From Allofranklinella schreckenbergeri (GTDB lineage Bacteria > Pseudomonadota > Gammaproteobacteria > Burkholderiales > Burkholderiaceae_C): 64,000 bases of DNA. Shown here one piece after another: positions 1-7,812 of the stretch. The stretch spans positions 62,001 to 126,000 of the forward strand of contig NZ_RDQM01000001.1 of NCBI RefSeq assembly GCF_003703475.1, in the 5' to 3' direction. The position numbers and the translations under genes were made by a program. Each line of letters opens with the position of its first letter. The first letter of the stretch is position 1. Under the pieces are notes generated by a model. It saw only the letters and a program-made list of their open reading frames with translations. It made no database searches and had not been told where the DNA came from.

Positions 1-420
1 GAAGCAGTGCGCAACCCATTGCTGCGCCCAAACCAAACCCCCTTCGAGATAAATCGCGCCAATCAATGCCTCAAATGCATCCGCCAGCGTTGAAGGGCGC
101 AAATGGCCTTCCGTTTTACGCTCCCCTTCGCCCATCAACAACGCATCTTGCAAACCCAAACGCAACGCAATGCCATGCAAAGACTGTTCACACACCAAAT
201 TGGCCCGCGTGCGTGAAAGTTCCCCTTCGCTTGCCCGTGGCAAGCGCTCCATCAACCAATGGGAAATACAAAGGTTCAATACCGCATCACCTAGAAACTC
301 TAGCCGTTCATTATGCGTACTTGAATAACTACGGTGGGTACAGGCCTGTTTAAGACGGGCACTGGCAACATTCAGTTGCGGCAAAACCTCGCGCAACGAA
401 GAAATTAGTAGAGCAGACAC
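1..420 (-). CDS. rnc: Ribonuclease III, N-terminal 140 residues (cut by window edge)
   Basis: RNase III cleaves double-stranded RNA in rRNA precursors and some mRNAs. Only the first 140 of roughly 230 residues are inside the window, so the dsRNA-binding domain is off the left end. The catalytic domain is clear: NERLEFLGDAVLN carries Glu38, Glu41 and Asp45, and TLADAFEALIGA carries Asp114 and Glu117, matching the metal ligands of the E. coli enzyme. The start is a GTG at 420, since no ATG gives a full N terminus. It begins 4 nt after the stop of the DUF4845 gene. The upstream genes lepA-lepB-DUF4845 are in the usual Burkholderiales order, so translation is probably coupled. Confidence 0.95.
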   Translation of the reverse strand, partial: MSALLISSLREVLPQLNVASARLKQACTHRSYSSTHNERLEFLGDAVLNLCISHWLMERLPRASEGELSRTRANLVCEQSLHGIALRLGLQDALLMGEGERKTEGHLRPSTLADAFEALIGAIYLEGGLVWAQQWVAHCF

Positions 421-424
421 AAAT

Positions 425-820
425 TTATTTAGAACTGGCGTGAAGCTTATAAGTCAAATAGGCAGGCCCCACCAAGGGGATTTCACGCACATAATCCACA
501 TTAACAACAACTTGATCGTTTTGCTTTGAAACCTGCAAATCTTTGGAGGAAACAGGATCCGAGTACTGATCCAAATACTCAACGCTTGCAACTCGATCGT
601 AAATTTGACGAATCTCCAAAACCGTATTTCCGGCAGAAGCCTGCTTCAAAACACGCTTAATTGCCAAATACTCAGTCATCACAGGAACCGACTTAAAAAC
701 CACATATCCCGCAAAAACCAAAACCGCCGCCAACAAGCACAAGCTAATAAAGGTCATGCCGCGCTGGCGAGAAGCCAAATTTAACGCACCGCTTCGAGAA
801 GACAGCATTTTCATGATCAC
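425..820 (-). CDS. DUF4845 family protein, pilin-like membrane protein
   Basis: This 131-residue protein has a short basic N terminus followed by RQRGMTFISL and one hydrophobic segment (about residues 22-45). That resembles a type IV prepilin leader (Gly-Met/Thr-Phe). The rest is soluble and probably periplasmic. Family DUF4845 is typically found between lepB and rnc in beta- and gammaproteobacteria, as here, and its function is not established. The open frame begins with GTG at 820. ATG codons at 814 and 808 are alternatives and lie behind a GGGGTG that may be the ribosome binding site. The stop is 4 nt from the rnc start. Confidence 0.85.
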   Translation of the reverse strand: MIMKMLSSRSGALNLASRQRGMTFISLCLLAAVLVFAGYVVFKSVPVMTEYLAIKRVLKQASAGNTVLEIRQIYDRVASVEYLDQYSDPVSSKDLQVSKQNDQVVVNVDYVREIPLVGPAYLTYKLHASSK

Positions 821-837
821 CCCAAAAAATCAAAAGA

Positions 838-1836
838 TTAATTTATTTTCCCAATGCGCCCAAGGTCGGATACATTCATCCAAACCGCCACAGCACGACC
901 CACGATATTCTCTTCCGGAACAAACCCCCAAGCTCGCGAATCAGCCGAATTATCACGGTTATCACCCATCACAAAGAAGTGACCTTTAGGCACGCGGCAT
1001 GTCACACCTTCTATGCTGTAATCACAGTCCTCACGAAACTTCTTGAACGACTCGTAAGGCACCAGTCCAGGCTCAACGTGAGGATTATTCAACACTTCGT
1101 AGGAATGCCCCCCTAAGTTTTCCTCCCAACGCTTCGCATGACGCATCGAATCACGGTCGAAATAGTCAGGTTGAGGAACCGTATTAACGGATTGACCATT
1201 AACCGTCAGCTTCTTATTGAGATAACTCACGGTATCACCCGGCACTCCAATCACACGTTTAATGTAATCCTTGCGTGGGTCTGGCGGATAACGAAACACC
1301 ATCACCTCTCCACGTCCAGGCTCGCGCCCTTGTGTCAGCTTCGCATTCCAAACAGGCATCCGCAAGCCATAGGTGAATTTATCCACCAAAATCAAATCAC
1401 CCACCAGCAAAGTAGGAATCATAGAGCCGGAAGGAATGCGGAAAGGCTCATACGCAAATGAGCGCAGCACAAAAACCGCCGCTATGACAGGAAACAGCCC
1501 GGCCGTCCAATCCAGCCACCAAGGCTGTCGCATCACATTTCTTGCTGCACTTTTAATATCAATTTCTTCAACCGCAACACCCTGAGCCTCCAAGGCCTTT
1601 TGACGCGCTGTCAATTTCTCAACCAACGCATCCGCCTGGCGCTTTCGGCGTGGCTGAAAATAAATCTTCTCAGCAACCCAATAAGCGCCCGTAACAACCG
1701 TTGCCAACAACAAAAGCAATGGAAAGTTACCCTCTATACGCCCCATCAGCCACAAAGCAATATAACCAACCACCAAAGCCAGTTGCACGCCAGTGAATAC
1801 AGCAATAAATTTCACAGGTACGCCTATCCGCCACAC
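838..1836 (-). CDS. lepB: Signal peptidase I
   Basis: The leader peptidase removes Sec and Tat signal peptides on the periplasmic side of the inner membrane. The 332-residue protein has two N-terminal membrane segments (about 12-32 and 38-58), a cytoplasmic linker, and a third hydrophobic stretch before the catalytic domain. Box B is IPSGSMIPTL with the nucleophile Ser138. Box D is DYIKRVIGVPGD with the general base Lys194. Box E is MGDNRDNSADSR. The GTG start at 1836 comes 2 nt after the lepA stop, with an AGGTGGAAG just inside the end of lepA that can serve as ribosome binding site, so lepA and lepB look translationally coupled. Confidence 0.96.
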   Translation of the reverse strand: MWRIGVPVKFIAVFTGVQLALVVGYIALWLMGRIEGNFPLLLLLATVVTGAYWVAEKIYFQPRRKRQADALVEKLTARQKALEAQGVAVEEIDIKSAARNVMRQPWWLDWTAGLFPVIAAVFVLRSFAYEPFRIPSGSMIPTLLVGDLILVDKFTYGLRMPVWNAKLTQGREPGRGEVMVFRYPPDPRKDYIKRVIGVPGDTVSYLNKKLTVNGQSVNTVPQPDYFDRDSMRHAKRWEENLGGHSYEVLNNPHVEPGLVPYESFKKFREDCDYSIEGVTCRVPKGHFFVMGDNRDNSADSRAWGFVPEENIVGRAVAVWMNVSDLGRIGKIN

Positions 1837-1838
1837 AA

Positions 1839-3647
1839 TTAATCTTCCACCTGCAAGATAGCCAAAAAGGCTTCCTGCGGCACTTCTACCGAACCAATTT
1901 GCTTCATGCGCTTTTTTCCAGCCTTTTGCTTTTCCAACAACTTACGCTTACGAGTAATATCCCCACCATAGCATTTTGCCAACACGTTTTTACGCAAGGC
2001 TTTGACGGTTTCACGAGCAATAATTTGTCCTCCAATGGCAGCCTGAATCGCCACATCAAACATTTGGCGAGAAATGACTTCGCGCATTTTGGCAACCACA
2101 GCGCGCCCACGGTATTGCGCCTGACTGCGATGCACAATAATGGACAACGCATCCACACGCTCGCCATTCAGAAGGATATCCACTTTCACAACATCAGACG
2201 GGCGATATTCTTTAAATTCATAATCCATGGATGCATATCCACGACTGACGGATTTCAGCTTATCAAAAAAGTCCAACACAATTTCAGCCAACGGCATGTC
2301 ATACGTCAACATCACCTGACGCCCATGATAGGCCATATTGAGCTGAATACCCCTTTTCTGATTGCACAACGTCATCACCGCTCCCACGTAATCTTGGGGC
2401 AGGTAAATATGCACCGTCACGATGGGTTCGCGCACTTCATGCAATTTACCGCTTTCAGGCATTTTCGATGGGTTTTCAACCTGAGCGACCTGCCCATCGG
2501 ATTTCAACACCTCGTAAATCACACTGGGCGCCGTAGTGATCAAATCCTGATCAAACTCGCGTTCCAACCGCTCCTGCACAATTTCCATGTGCAGCAATCC
2601 CAAAAAACCACACCGAAAACCAAAACCCAGCGCTTGGGAAACTTCCGGCTCAAATTGCAGCGCAGCATCATTGAGCTGCAGCTTTTCCATCGCGTCACGC
2701 AAAGCATCGTACTGATTGGCTTCAGTGGGATAAAGTCCCGCAAAAACCTGGGGCTGAATTTCCTTGAAACCAGGCAATGGCTGCTCAGCCACTCCAGCGT
2801 TATTCGGGAGCTTTTTCTCCAGCGTAACCGTATCCCCCACTTTGGCCGCTTTCAGCTCTTTAATCCCTGCGATGATGAAGCCCACCTCTCCTGCATGCAA
2901 TGCATCTCGTGCCGTAGAGGCTGGCGTAAATACCCCCAGGCTGCCTGCTTCATAAGCAGCGCCTGTCGCCATGAGACGAATACGTTCGCCTTTGCGAAGC
3001 TGACCATCCACCACTCGCACCAGCATCACCACCCCCACATAGGGGTCGAACCAGCTATCAATAATCATGGCGCGCAGCGGCCCATCGGGATTGCCCTTGG
3101 GAGGCGGCACTTTGCGCACGATCATTTCCAAAATGTCTTCTACGCCCAGCCCCGTCTTTGCCGAAGCTGCAATAGCCTCTGATGCATCAATGCCAATCAC
3201 ATCTTCAATTTCGGCCTTGGCATTATCAGGATCAGCCTGAGGCAAATCCATTTTATTCAGTACCGGTAATACCTCCACCCCCAGGTCGAGCGCGGTATAA
3301 CAATTGGCAACCGTCTGCGCTTCTACACCTTGGGAGGCATCAACAACCAATAAAGCGCCCTCGCATGCGGACAATGAACGGGAGACTTCATAAGAAAAAT
3401 CCACGTGCCCGGGCGTGTCAATCAGGTTGAGGTTGTAAATCTGGCCATCCCGCGCTTTATATTGCAGCGCTGCAGTTTGAGCTTTAATGGTGATTCCACG
3501 CTCCTTCTCGATATCCATAGAGTCGAGAAGCTGCTCGGACATTTCCCGCTTACTCAACGCGCCACAAAATTCAATCAAACGATCCGCCAAAGTGGACTTG
3601 CCATGATCAATATGGGCGATGATGGAAAAATTTCGAATATGGTTCAT
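1839..3647 (-). CDS. lepA: Elongation factor 4 (ribosomal back-translocase)
   Basis: EF4 is a ribosome-bound GTPase active in translation stress and 30S assembly. The 602 residues have the full family layout. The G domain has AHIDHGKST (G1), DTPGHVDF (G3) and NKMDLPQA (G4). These are followed by EF-G-like domains II, III and V and the LepA-specific C terminus with its lysine/arginine-rich end. The ATG at 3647 starts [10 protein letters not shown], the usual LepA N terminus. An intrinsic terminator ends only about 30 nt upstream, leaving little space for a separate promoter. The coding sequence is near 48% GC in a line counted by hand, well below genes further right. Confidence 0.97.
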   Translation of the reverse strand: MNHIRNFSIIAHIDHGKSTLADRLIEFCGALSKREMSEQLLDSMDIEKERGITIKAQTAALQYKARDGQIYNLNLIDTPGHVDFSYEVSRSLSACEGALLVVDASQGVEAQTVANCYTALDLGVEVLPVLNKMDLPQADPDNAKAEIEDVIGIDASEAIAASAKTGLGVEDILEMIVRKVPPPKGNPDGPLRAMIIDSWFDPYVGVVMLVRVVDGQLRKGERIRLMATGAAYEAGSLGVFTPASTARDALHAGEVGFIIAGIKELKAAKVGDTVTLEKKLPNNAGVAEQPLPGFKEIQPQVFAGLYPTEANQYDALRDAMEKLQLNDAALQFEPEVSQALGFGFRCGFLGLLHMEIVQERLEREFDQDLITTAPSVIYEVLKSDGQVAQVENPSKMPESGKLHEVREPIVTVHIYLPQDYVGAVMTLCNQKRGIQLNMAYHGRQVMLTYDMPLAEIVLDFFDKLKSVSRGYASMDYEFKEYRPSDVVKVDILLNGERVDALSIIVHRSQAQYRGRAVVAKMREVISRQMFDVAIQAAIGGQIIARETVKALRKNVLAKCYGGDITRKRKLLEKQKAGKKRMKQIGSVEVPQEAFLAILQVED

Positions 3648-3676
3648 GAAGCTGAAAAAAATAATGCAGCCAAAGC

Positions 3677-3707
3677 AAAAAATGCGCCTACTCTTGCAGA
3701 GCAGGCG
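3677..3707 (-). terminator. Intrinsic terminator between spoT and lepA
   Basis: Read on the minus strand, positions 3707 to 3685 form a 10-bp stem including one G-U pair with a 3-nt loop, followed by six T (A6 at 3677-3682 on the plus strand). It follows the spoT stop by 80 nt and precedes the lepA start by 30 nt. On the plus strand one pair becomes A-C and there is no T run, so it points only leftward. Confidence 0.75.
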
Positions 3708-3787
3708 AAAAAATCTCTTGGGAGAAATACCCCCCGCTACGCCAAGTGACGGATTTTAGCGGCAAGGGGATGAAGGACTAGCGCACT

Positions 3788-6106
3788 TTAAAGTTTTTGC
3801 GCTTCCTTGGAGCCTTTGGCCAAATAACGCTCTACACGCAACACCGTCTGCCCCCGCCTCAGCTCACGCAAGAGTCGATCCAATTGCTTCTGCCCTTCCA
3901 CAGAGACTTTTGCACGCACTTCCGTCGTCTTGAGGCGCCCTCCATCGAGCATTTCGATAAGCAAAATATTGGCACCGCATAAAGCGATAGCCTTTGCGGC
4001 CTCTGCTAACGCGCCAGGCGTGTTTTCCAGATGCAAATGCAGCATCACTTCAAAGGTTCCGAAGGGTTTTTCCGCCCACTCGATCTCCATCGCAGACGAT
4101 GTCGCCCTCTGAAAAGCGCGCTGCCCGACAAGGCACTCGCGGCGGTGCACTTCGACCCCCTTGCCTGCCACAAACACGCCCAAAATTGCATCACCGGGGA
4201 TAGGGTAGCAACAGGGGGAGTAATACGCAGCGGCGCTGTCTTTGTCTCCCACCGTCAATACAACAGAAGACACGTTTTGCATCAAACTCTCGCGCGAGAG
4301 CAGCAAAGCATCCGGCCTCATCCCCAAAGCACGCAACGGCTTATCCAATCGCTTTGCCACATCTGCCGCAACCATTCGACCATGACCAATATCCAGCAAA
4401 ACTTCTTTATGTGTTTTACCCGGATAAATTTCGCCGAGGCACTCCCGCACCGCCTCTGCCTTTTCAGACTCTTCCACCCCCGGATATCCAATCACGTGCA
4501 AAGCACGATCCAGAATTCTCTGCCCTAGGGCCAATAATTTGCCTTCATCTGCCTTGCGAATATAGGCACGAATTTCAGATCGCGCCTTCCCTGTTTTAAC
4601 AAACGCCAACCACTCAATGGCAGGCGTCGCCATAGGTGAAGTAAAAACTTCAACCTCATCGGAATTATTTAACTCCGTATGCAGCGTCACAGGGTTACCA
4701 TTTACGTTAGCGCCTACCAGGCTATTGCCCAATTCGCTATGAATTGCATAGGCAAAATCCACCACCGTTGCTCCAGCGGGGAAAGCCAGCACACGTTTTT
4801 GTGGGGTAAACACGTAAACCGTAGTCGGGTGCAAATCTTTTTTGACATCACTAAGAAAGTCCGTTACAGCGCCACCTGAGACATGCTCAATCTCCAACAT
4901 GGACTTCATCCAGCTCTTATCCCAGCCATCTGCGTTGGCGGAACCCAAGCCCTTCTCCTTACCCCAGCGTGCCGCAATCACCCCGATTTCTGCAAGCTCT
5001 CGCATAGCCTCGGTGCACAGGTTGATCTCTACTGTGACATTAGAAGGCCCCATAACCGCTGTATGCAAGGATTGGTAACCATTGCTTTTGGGATTAGCAA
5101 TGAAATCTTTAATCGAATTGGGAAAAGGCCGATAAACCGCATGCAGAACACCCAGCCCCGTATAGCAATCCAGCGGATTTTCTAATACCGCCCAAAATTC
5201 GACGACATCGTTAATTTTGGAAAAACTCTGTCGCTTACTACTCATTTGCTTATACAGTTTGCTCAAAGTAGGCACTTGTTCAATCAAGCGGACTTTGATT
5301 TGCTGCTTTGCGAAAGCCTGCTCCAGCTCGTCTCGAATGGCCTTGATCGCGCTTTGGCGACGATCTTTGACCTTATCCACCGCTTTGAGCAAGATTTGGT
5401 AGCGCCAAGGATGCAGATGCTGAAACGACAAATCCAGCAATTCTCGATACGTCGTATGTAAACCGAGCCGAGCGGCGATTGGCGCATAGATTTCCTGCGT
5501 TTCCTGCGAAATCCGCCCCCATTTACGACGCGGCGCAAGTGAGAGCGTGCGCATGTTGTGCGTGCGGTCAGCCAACTTGATGAGCATGACGCGCACATCT
5601 TTCGACATGGCCAACAGCATTTTTCGGAAAGAGCCTGCCTGAAGCTCCTCCTTGGTCTGGCTTTCCACCTTATCCAGCTTCGTCACGCCATCGACCAATC
5701 CAGCCACCTCAGTGCCAAACATTTGCGCCATCTCCCCTTTGCTCACGCCGCAGTCCTCCAAAGAGTCATGCATCAACGCTGCCATCAAGGCGGGGGCGTC
5801 CAGCTTCCAATCGGCGCACAACTGCGTAACGGCGATGGGGTGGGTGATATAGGGTTCGCCGCTATTGCGATACTGCCCACTGTGGGCACGATGCGCAAAT
5901 TCGAAGGCTTCGCGCACGCGCAAGCGATCCGCCTCAGAAAGATAGCTCAACGTGGCATACAAACTCTCAAATGCCTGCGCGACCAGCGCCTGGTGCTCTG
6001 GTGAGAGCACGTGCGCGGCATCGCCCGAAACGGTTTGAGAAGTGGAATTGGAAATAGAAGGGGATGGGTGGCCTGCCGATGTCATTTTCCAAATGTAGCA
6101 GTTCAC
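3788..6106 (-). CDS. spoT: SpoT-type (p)ppGpp hydrolase with degenerate synthetase domain
   Basis: Members of the RelA/SpoT family hydrolyse or make the alarmone (p)ppGpp. The 772-residue frame has an HD hydrolase domain with its metal site intact (MHDSLED at 112-118 and IKLADRTHNMRTL from 176). The synthetase domain keeps NPKSNGYQSLHT but has lost several conserved residues (YKQM 285-288, FWAVL 304-308, EINLCT 360-365, AARW 378-381). TGS and C-terminal ACT domains follow. The place downstream of gmk and rpoZ identifies it as spoT rather than relA. GTG at 6106 opens the frame; ATG at 6085 behind TTTGGAAA is a likely alternative. A terminator lies immediately upstream. Confidence 0.92.
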   Translation of the reverse strand: MNCYIWKMTSAGHPSPSISNSTSQTVSGDAAHVLSPEHQALVAQAFESLYATLSYLSEADRLRVREAFEFAHRAHSGQYRNSGEPYITHPIAVTQLCADWKLDAPALMAALMHDSLEDCGVSKGEMAQMFGTEVAGLVDGVTKLDKVESQTKEELQAGSFRKMLLAMSKDVRVMLIKLADRTHNMRTLSLAPRRKWGRISQETQEIYAPIAARLGLHTTYRELLDLSFQHLHPWRYQILLKAVDKVKDRRQSAIKAIRDELEQAFAKQQIKVRLIEQVPTLSKLYKQMSSKRQSFSKINDVVEFWAVLENPLDCYTGLGVLHAVYRPFPNSIKDFIANPKSNGYQSLHTAVMGPSNVTVEINLCTEAMRELAEIGVIAARWGKEKGLGSANADGWDKSWMKSMLEIEHVSGGAVTDFLSDVKKDLHPTTVYVFTPQKRVLAFPAGATVVDFAYAIHSELGNSLVGANVNGNPVTLHTELNNSDEVEVFTSPMATPAIEWLAFVKTGKARSEIRAYIRKADEGKLLALGQRILDRALHVIGYPGVEESEKAEAVRECLGEIYPGKTHKEVLLDIGHGRMVAADVAKRLDKPLRALGMRPDALLLSRESLMQNVSSVVLTVGDKDSAAAYYSPCCYPIPGDAILGVFVAGKGVEVHRRECLVGQRAFQRATSSAMEIEWAEKPFGTFEVMLHLHLENTPGALAEAAKAIALCGANILLIEMLDGGRLKTTEVRAKVSVEGQKQLDRLLRELRRGQTVLRVERYLAKGSKEAQKL

Positions 6107-6130
6107 GCAAAGGCTTTCATCGCATGTGGC

Positions 6131-6161
6131 GAAAAAACAAAACGCCCCTTGGCGGGGCGTT
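6131..6161 (-). terminator. Intrinsic terminator after rpoZ
   Basis: On the minus strand an 8-bp stem (AACGCCCC with GGGGCGTT, 5-nt loop, 6141-6161) is followed by TTTTGTTTTTT. It lies 35 nt after the rpoZ stop and only 25-46 nt before the candidate spoT starts, so spoT must depend on read-through or on a promoter inside rpoZ or the hairpin. Confidence 0.85.
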
Positions 6162-6195
6162 TCGATCCATGTTTTCAGCTTGCGCCTGTGCAGCT

Positions 6196-6399
6196 TTAGG
6201 TGGGAACTTTGCGCAGCATTTCGATGCCGGTTTTGTTCTCGGCGATTTCGCGCAAAGCCGTCACGGCGGCTTTGTTATTGGTTTCTACTTTAGGCGTATG
6301 GCCTTGATTGATCATGCGGGCGCGGTAAGTTGCAGCCAGCACGAGCTGAAAACGGTTGGGGATATTTTGCAAACTATCCTCGACGGTAATGCGTGCCAT
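6196..6399 (-). CDS. rpoZ: DNA-directed RNA polymerase omega subunit
   Basis: Omega helps assemble the polymerase by chaperoning beta-prime and takes part in the ppGpp response. The protein is 67 residues and begins [10 protein letters not shown], the canonical omega N terminus, with [17 protein letters not shown] following. The frame is open further upstream, but the ATG at 6399 has AAAGGA at a good distance and matches the family start. It lies between gmk and spoT, the conserved gammaproteobacterial and betaproteobacterial arrangement. It is followed by a strong terminator. Confidence 0.96.
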   Translation of the reverse strand: MARITVEDSLQNIPNRFQLVLAATYRARMINQGHTPKVETNNKAAVTALREIAENKTGIEMLRKVPT

Positions 6400-6491
6400 T
6401 GAGAAATCCTTTGATGTGCCTTTGCGGCAAAAAAACGGTGGGGAGTGAAAGCGCAGTCGGCCAATGGGGTTTGCGCCAGACTCAATGCCAA

Positions 6492-7196
6492 TCAAGACTG
6501 GATGCCCAGCGCCTCGAAAGTGGCCGCTCTGGCGCGGCGCTGAGCTACGTAACGCAGGCGCTGGGCATGCACGACGCTTTTCAGGTCAAAAACGGCCCGC
6601 TCAAAAACCTCGTTGATTATAAGGTAGTCGAAATTCTCCGCCTGGGCCATCTCCACGCGGGCGTTGCCCATGCGTAAGTCGATGACGTCGGGCCGGTCTT
6701 CACCGCGGCGCTCCAGCCTGGCGCGCAGCTCTTCCAAGCTGGGGGGCAGGATGAAAATCAGCACCGCGTTGGCAAATACACGCTTGATTTGCATGGCGCC
6801 TTGGAAGTCGATCTCCAGCACCACGTCGGCGCCTTGCGCAATGCGATCTTGCACGGCTTTCTTGGCCGTGCCGTAGCGGTTGCCATGCACGTTAGCCCAT
6901 TCGATGAAGGCGTCGGCGGCCACCATGGCGTCGAATTCTTCATTGGAGATGAAGAAATACTCTCGCCCGTGTTTTTCCTGCCCGCGCGGCGCGCGCGTGG
7001 TGTGTGACACCGTCAATTGCACGCCTGTGTCCAGCTCCAAAAGTGCTTTGACGAGGCTGGATTTACCAGCTCCGCTGGGCGCTGCCACAACGAACAAATT
7101 GCCTGGATATTGCCCGTTCTGAGGCCCATTTTGAGGCTTGTTTTTAGACGCATCTTGCGCCGAAGTGACGGGTTCGGCAGGGGTTTGGGATGTCAT
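6492..7196 (-). CDS. gmk: Guanylate kinase
   Basis: This enzyme phosphorylates GMP or dGMP to the diphosphate with ATP. The 234-residue protein has a non-conserved N-terminal extension of about 30 residues rich in Gln, Asn and Pro, then the kinase core. The P-loop is [10 protein letters not shown] (residues 39-48), and the GMP-binding region contains [19 protein letters not shown]. The lid and base contacts are [17 protein letters not shown]. It is first in gmk-rpoZ-(spoT). Its ATG at 7196 lies in a gap of 241 bp that it shares with a divergent small gene. Confidence 0.96.
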   Translation of the reverse strand: MTSQTPAEPVTSAQDASKNKPQNGPQNGQYPGNLFVVAAPSGAGKSSLVKALLELDTGVQLTVSHTTRAPRGQEKHGREYFFISNEEFDAMVAADAFIEWANVHGNRYGTAKKAVQDRIAQGADVVLEIDFQGAMQIKRVFANAVLIFILPPSLEELRARLERRGEDRPDVIDLRMGNARVEMAQAENFDYLIINEVFERAVFDLKSVVHAQRLRYVAQRRARAATFEALGIQS

Positions 7197-7323
7197 GTGA
7201 TGGTGAGTGAGGTAGGCGCTTTCCCGCGCTATGGCCTGGACTGGTTAAGACCTGGGCGGAACGTCAGGAAAACTGATCTTTTTTTGGCTTTCCCGCATCG
7301 AAGTTGCCGCTAGGATAAGCGCA

Positions 7324-7394
7324 CTCTCGCAGCCGGTCATGCTTTGACAGCGCGAGAGCCAAGTGCCAGGGCATTGCGCCAACAATGCCCTGGC
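7324..7394 (+). promoter_or_regulatory. Two hairpins in the leader of the small gene at 7438
   Basis: A 12-bp perfect stem (7365-7376 with 7383-7394, loop CGCCAA) is preceded by a 7-bp stem (CTCTCGC 7324-7330 with 7352-7358). Both lie upstream of the ATG at 7438, and neither is followed by a T run. They may structure the 5' untranslated region of the small gene, or belong to a separate short transcript. Confidence 0.45.
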
Positions 7395-7437
7395 GTGTCA
7401 CAAAGCGAACCCTCTGGATCAACAAAGGAGCGACGCC

Positions 7438-7680
7438 ATGAAACCCGTCGAGTCTAGCAGTTTTGCCCCACTTTCCAGGCGCAGCCTGGCCGATCAGCAG
7501 CCCGATCGCGCTGGCCACGCCGATCCTTCCCAGGCTTTTGGCATCGCCATCAATGCGTTGACGATGGCTCGATATCATTTATTGCAAGGCGATGAACGCA
7601 CCGCAGAGCGCAAGGCTTGCGCGGCTTTGCAAGCGCTGCGTCAGATCGTTCCTGCCTCCGAGCTGCAATTCAATACTTAA
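7438..7680 (+). CDS. Small hypothetical protein, 80 residues
   Basis: I do not recognise this protein. The reading frame extends upstream to 7363, but the ATG at 7438 is preceded by a strong AAAGGAG and begins MKPVESSSFAPL, so I chose it. The C-terminal half (ITIN-like segment from about residue 37, then TMARYHLLQGDERTAERKA) looks like a pair of amphipathic helices. There is no signal peptide, membrane segment or metal motif. It is divergent from gmk and convergent with uvrA; a repeat copy and a terminator follow the stop. The strong ribosome binding site and terminator make it a plausible real gene. Confidence 0.6.
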   Translation: MKPVESSSFAPLSRRSLADQQPDRAGHADPSQAFGIAINALTMARYHLLQGDERTAERKACAALQALRQIVPASELQFNT

Positions 7681-7681
7681 A

Positions 7682-7761
7682 TTCTATTTCAAAAAGAAAA
7701 TAAATTGCCTTGTTTCGGCATCATAGTATTGAGATCATTTTTATATTGAATTGAAATACAA
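7682..7761 (+). repeat. TCGGCA palindromic element, copy R1
   Basis: Starts 2 nt after the stop of the small gene. The left arm is TCTATTTCAAAAAGAAAA; the right arm read on the other strand is TGTATTTCAATTCAATAT; the core is TGTTTCGGCATCAT at 7711-7724. Internal TTGCC and GGCA can also pair. The arms are more diverged from the family than in other copies. Confidence 0.75.
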
Positions 7762-7762
7762 C

Positions 7763-7798
7763 AAAAGCCAAGCGCGTATCTTCACGCGCTTGGCTTTT
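7763..7798. terminator. Bidirectional intrinsic terminator
   Basis: A perfect 14-bp stem (AAAAGCCAAGCGCG, 7763-7776, with 7785-7798) and an 8-nt loop, with TTTTGTT following on both strands. It separates the small plus-strand gene from the convergent uvrA gene, whose stop is at 7813. Confidence 0.88.
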
Positions 7799-7812
7799 GT
7801 TGCGTCATGGGC

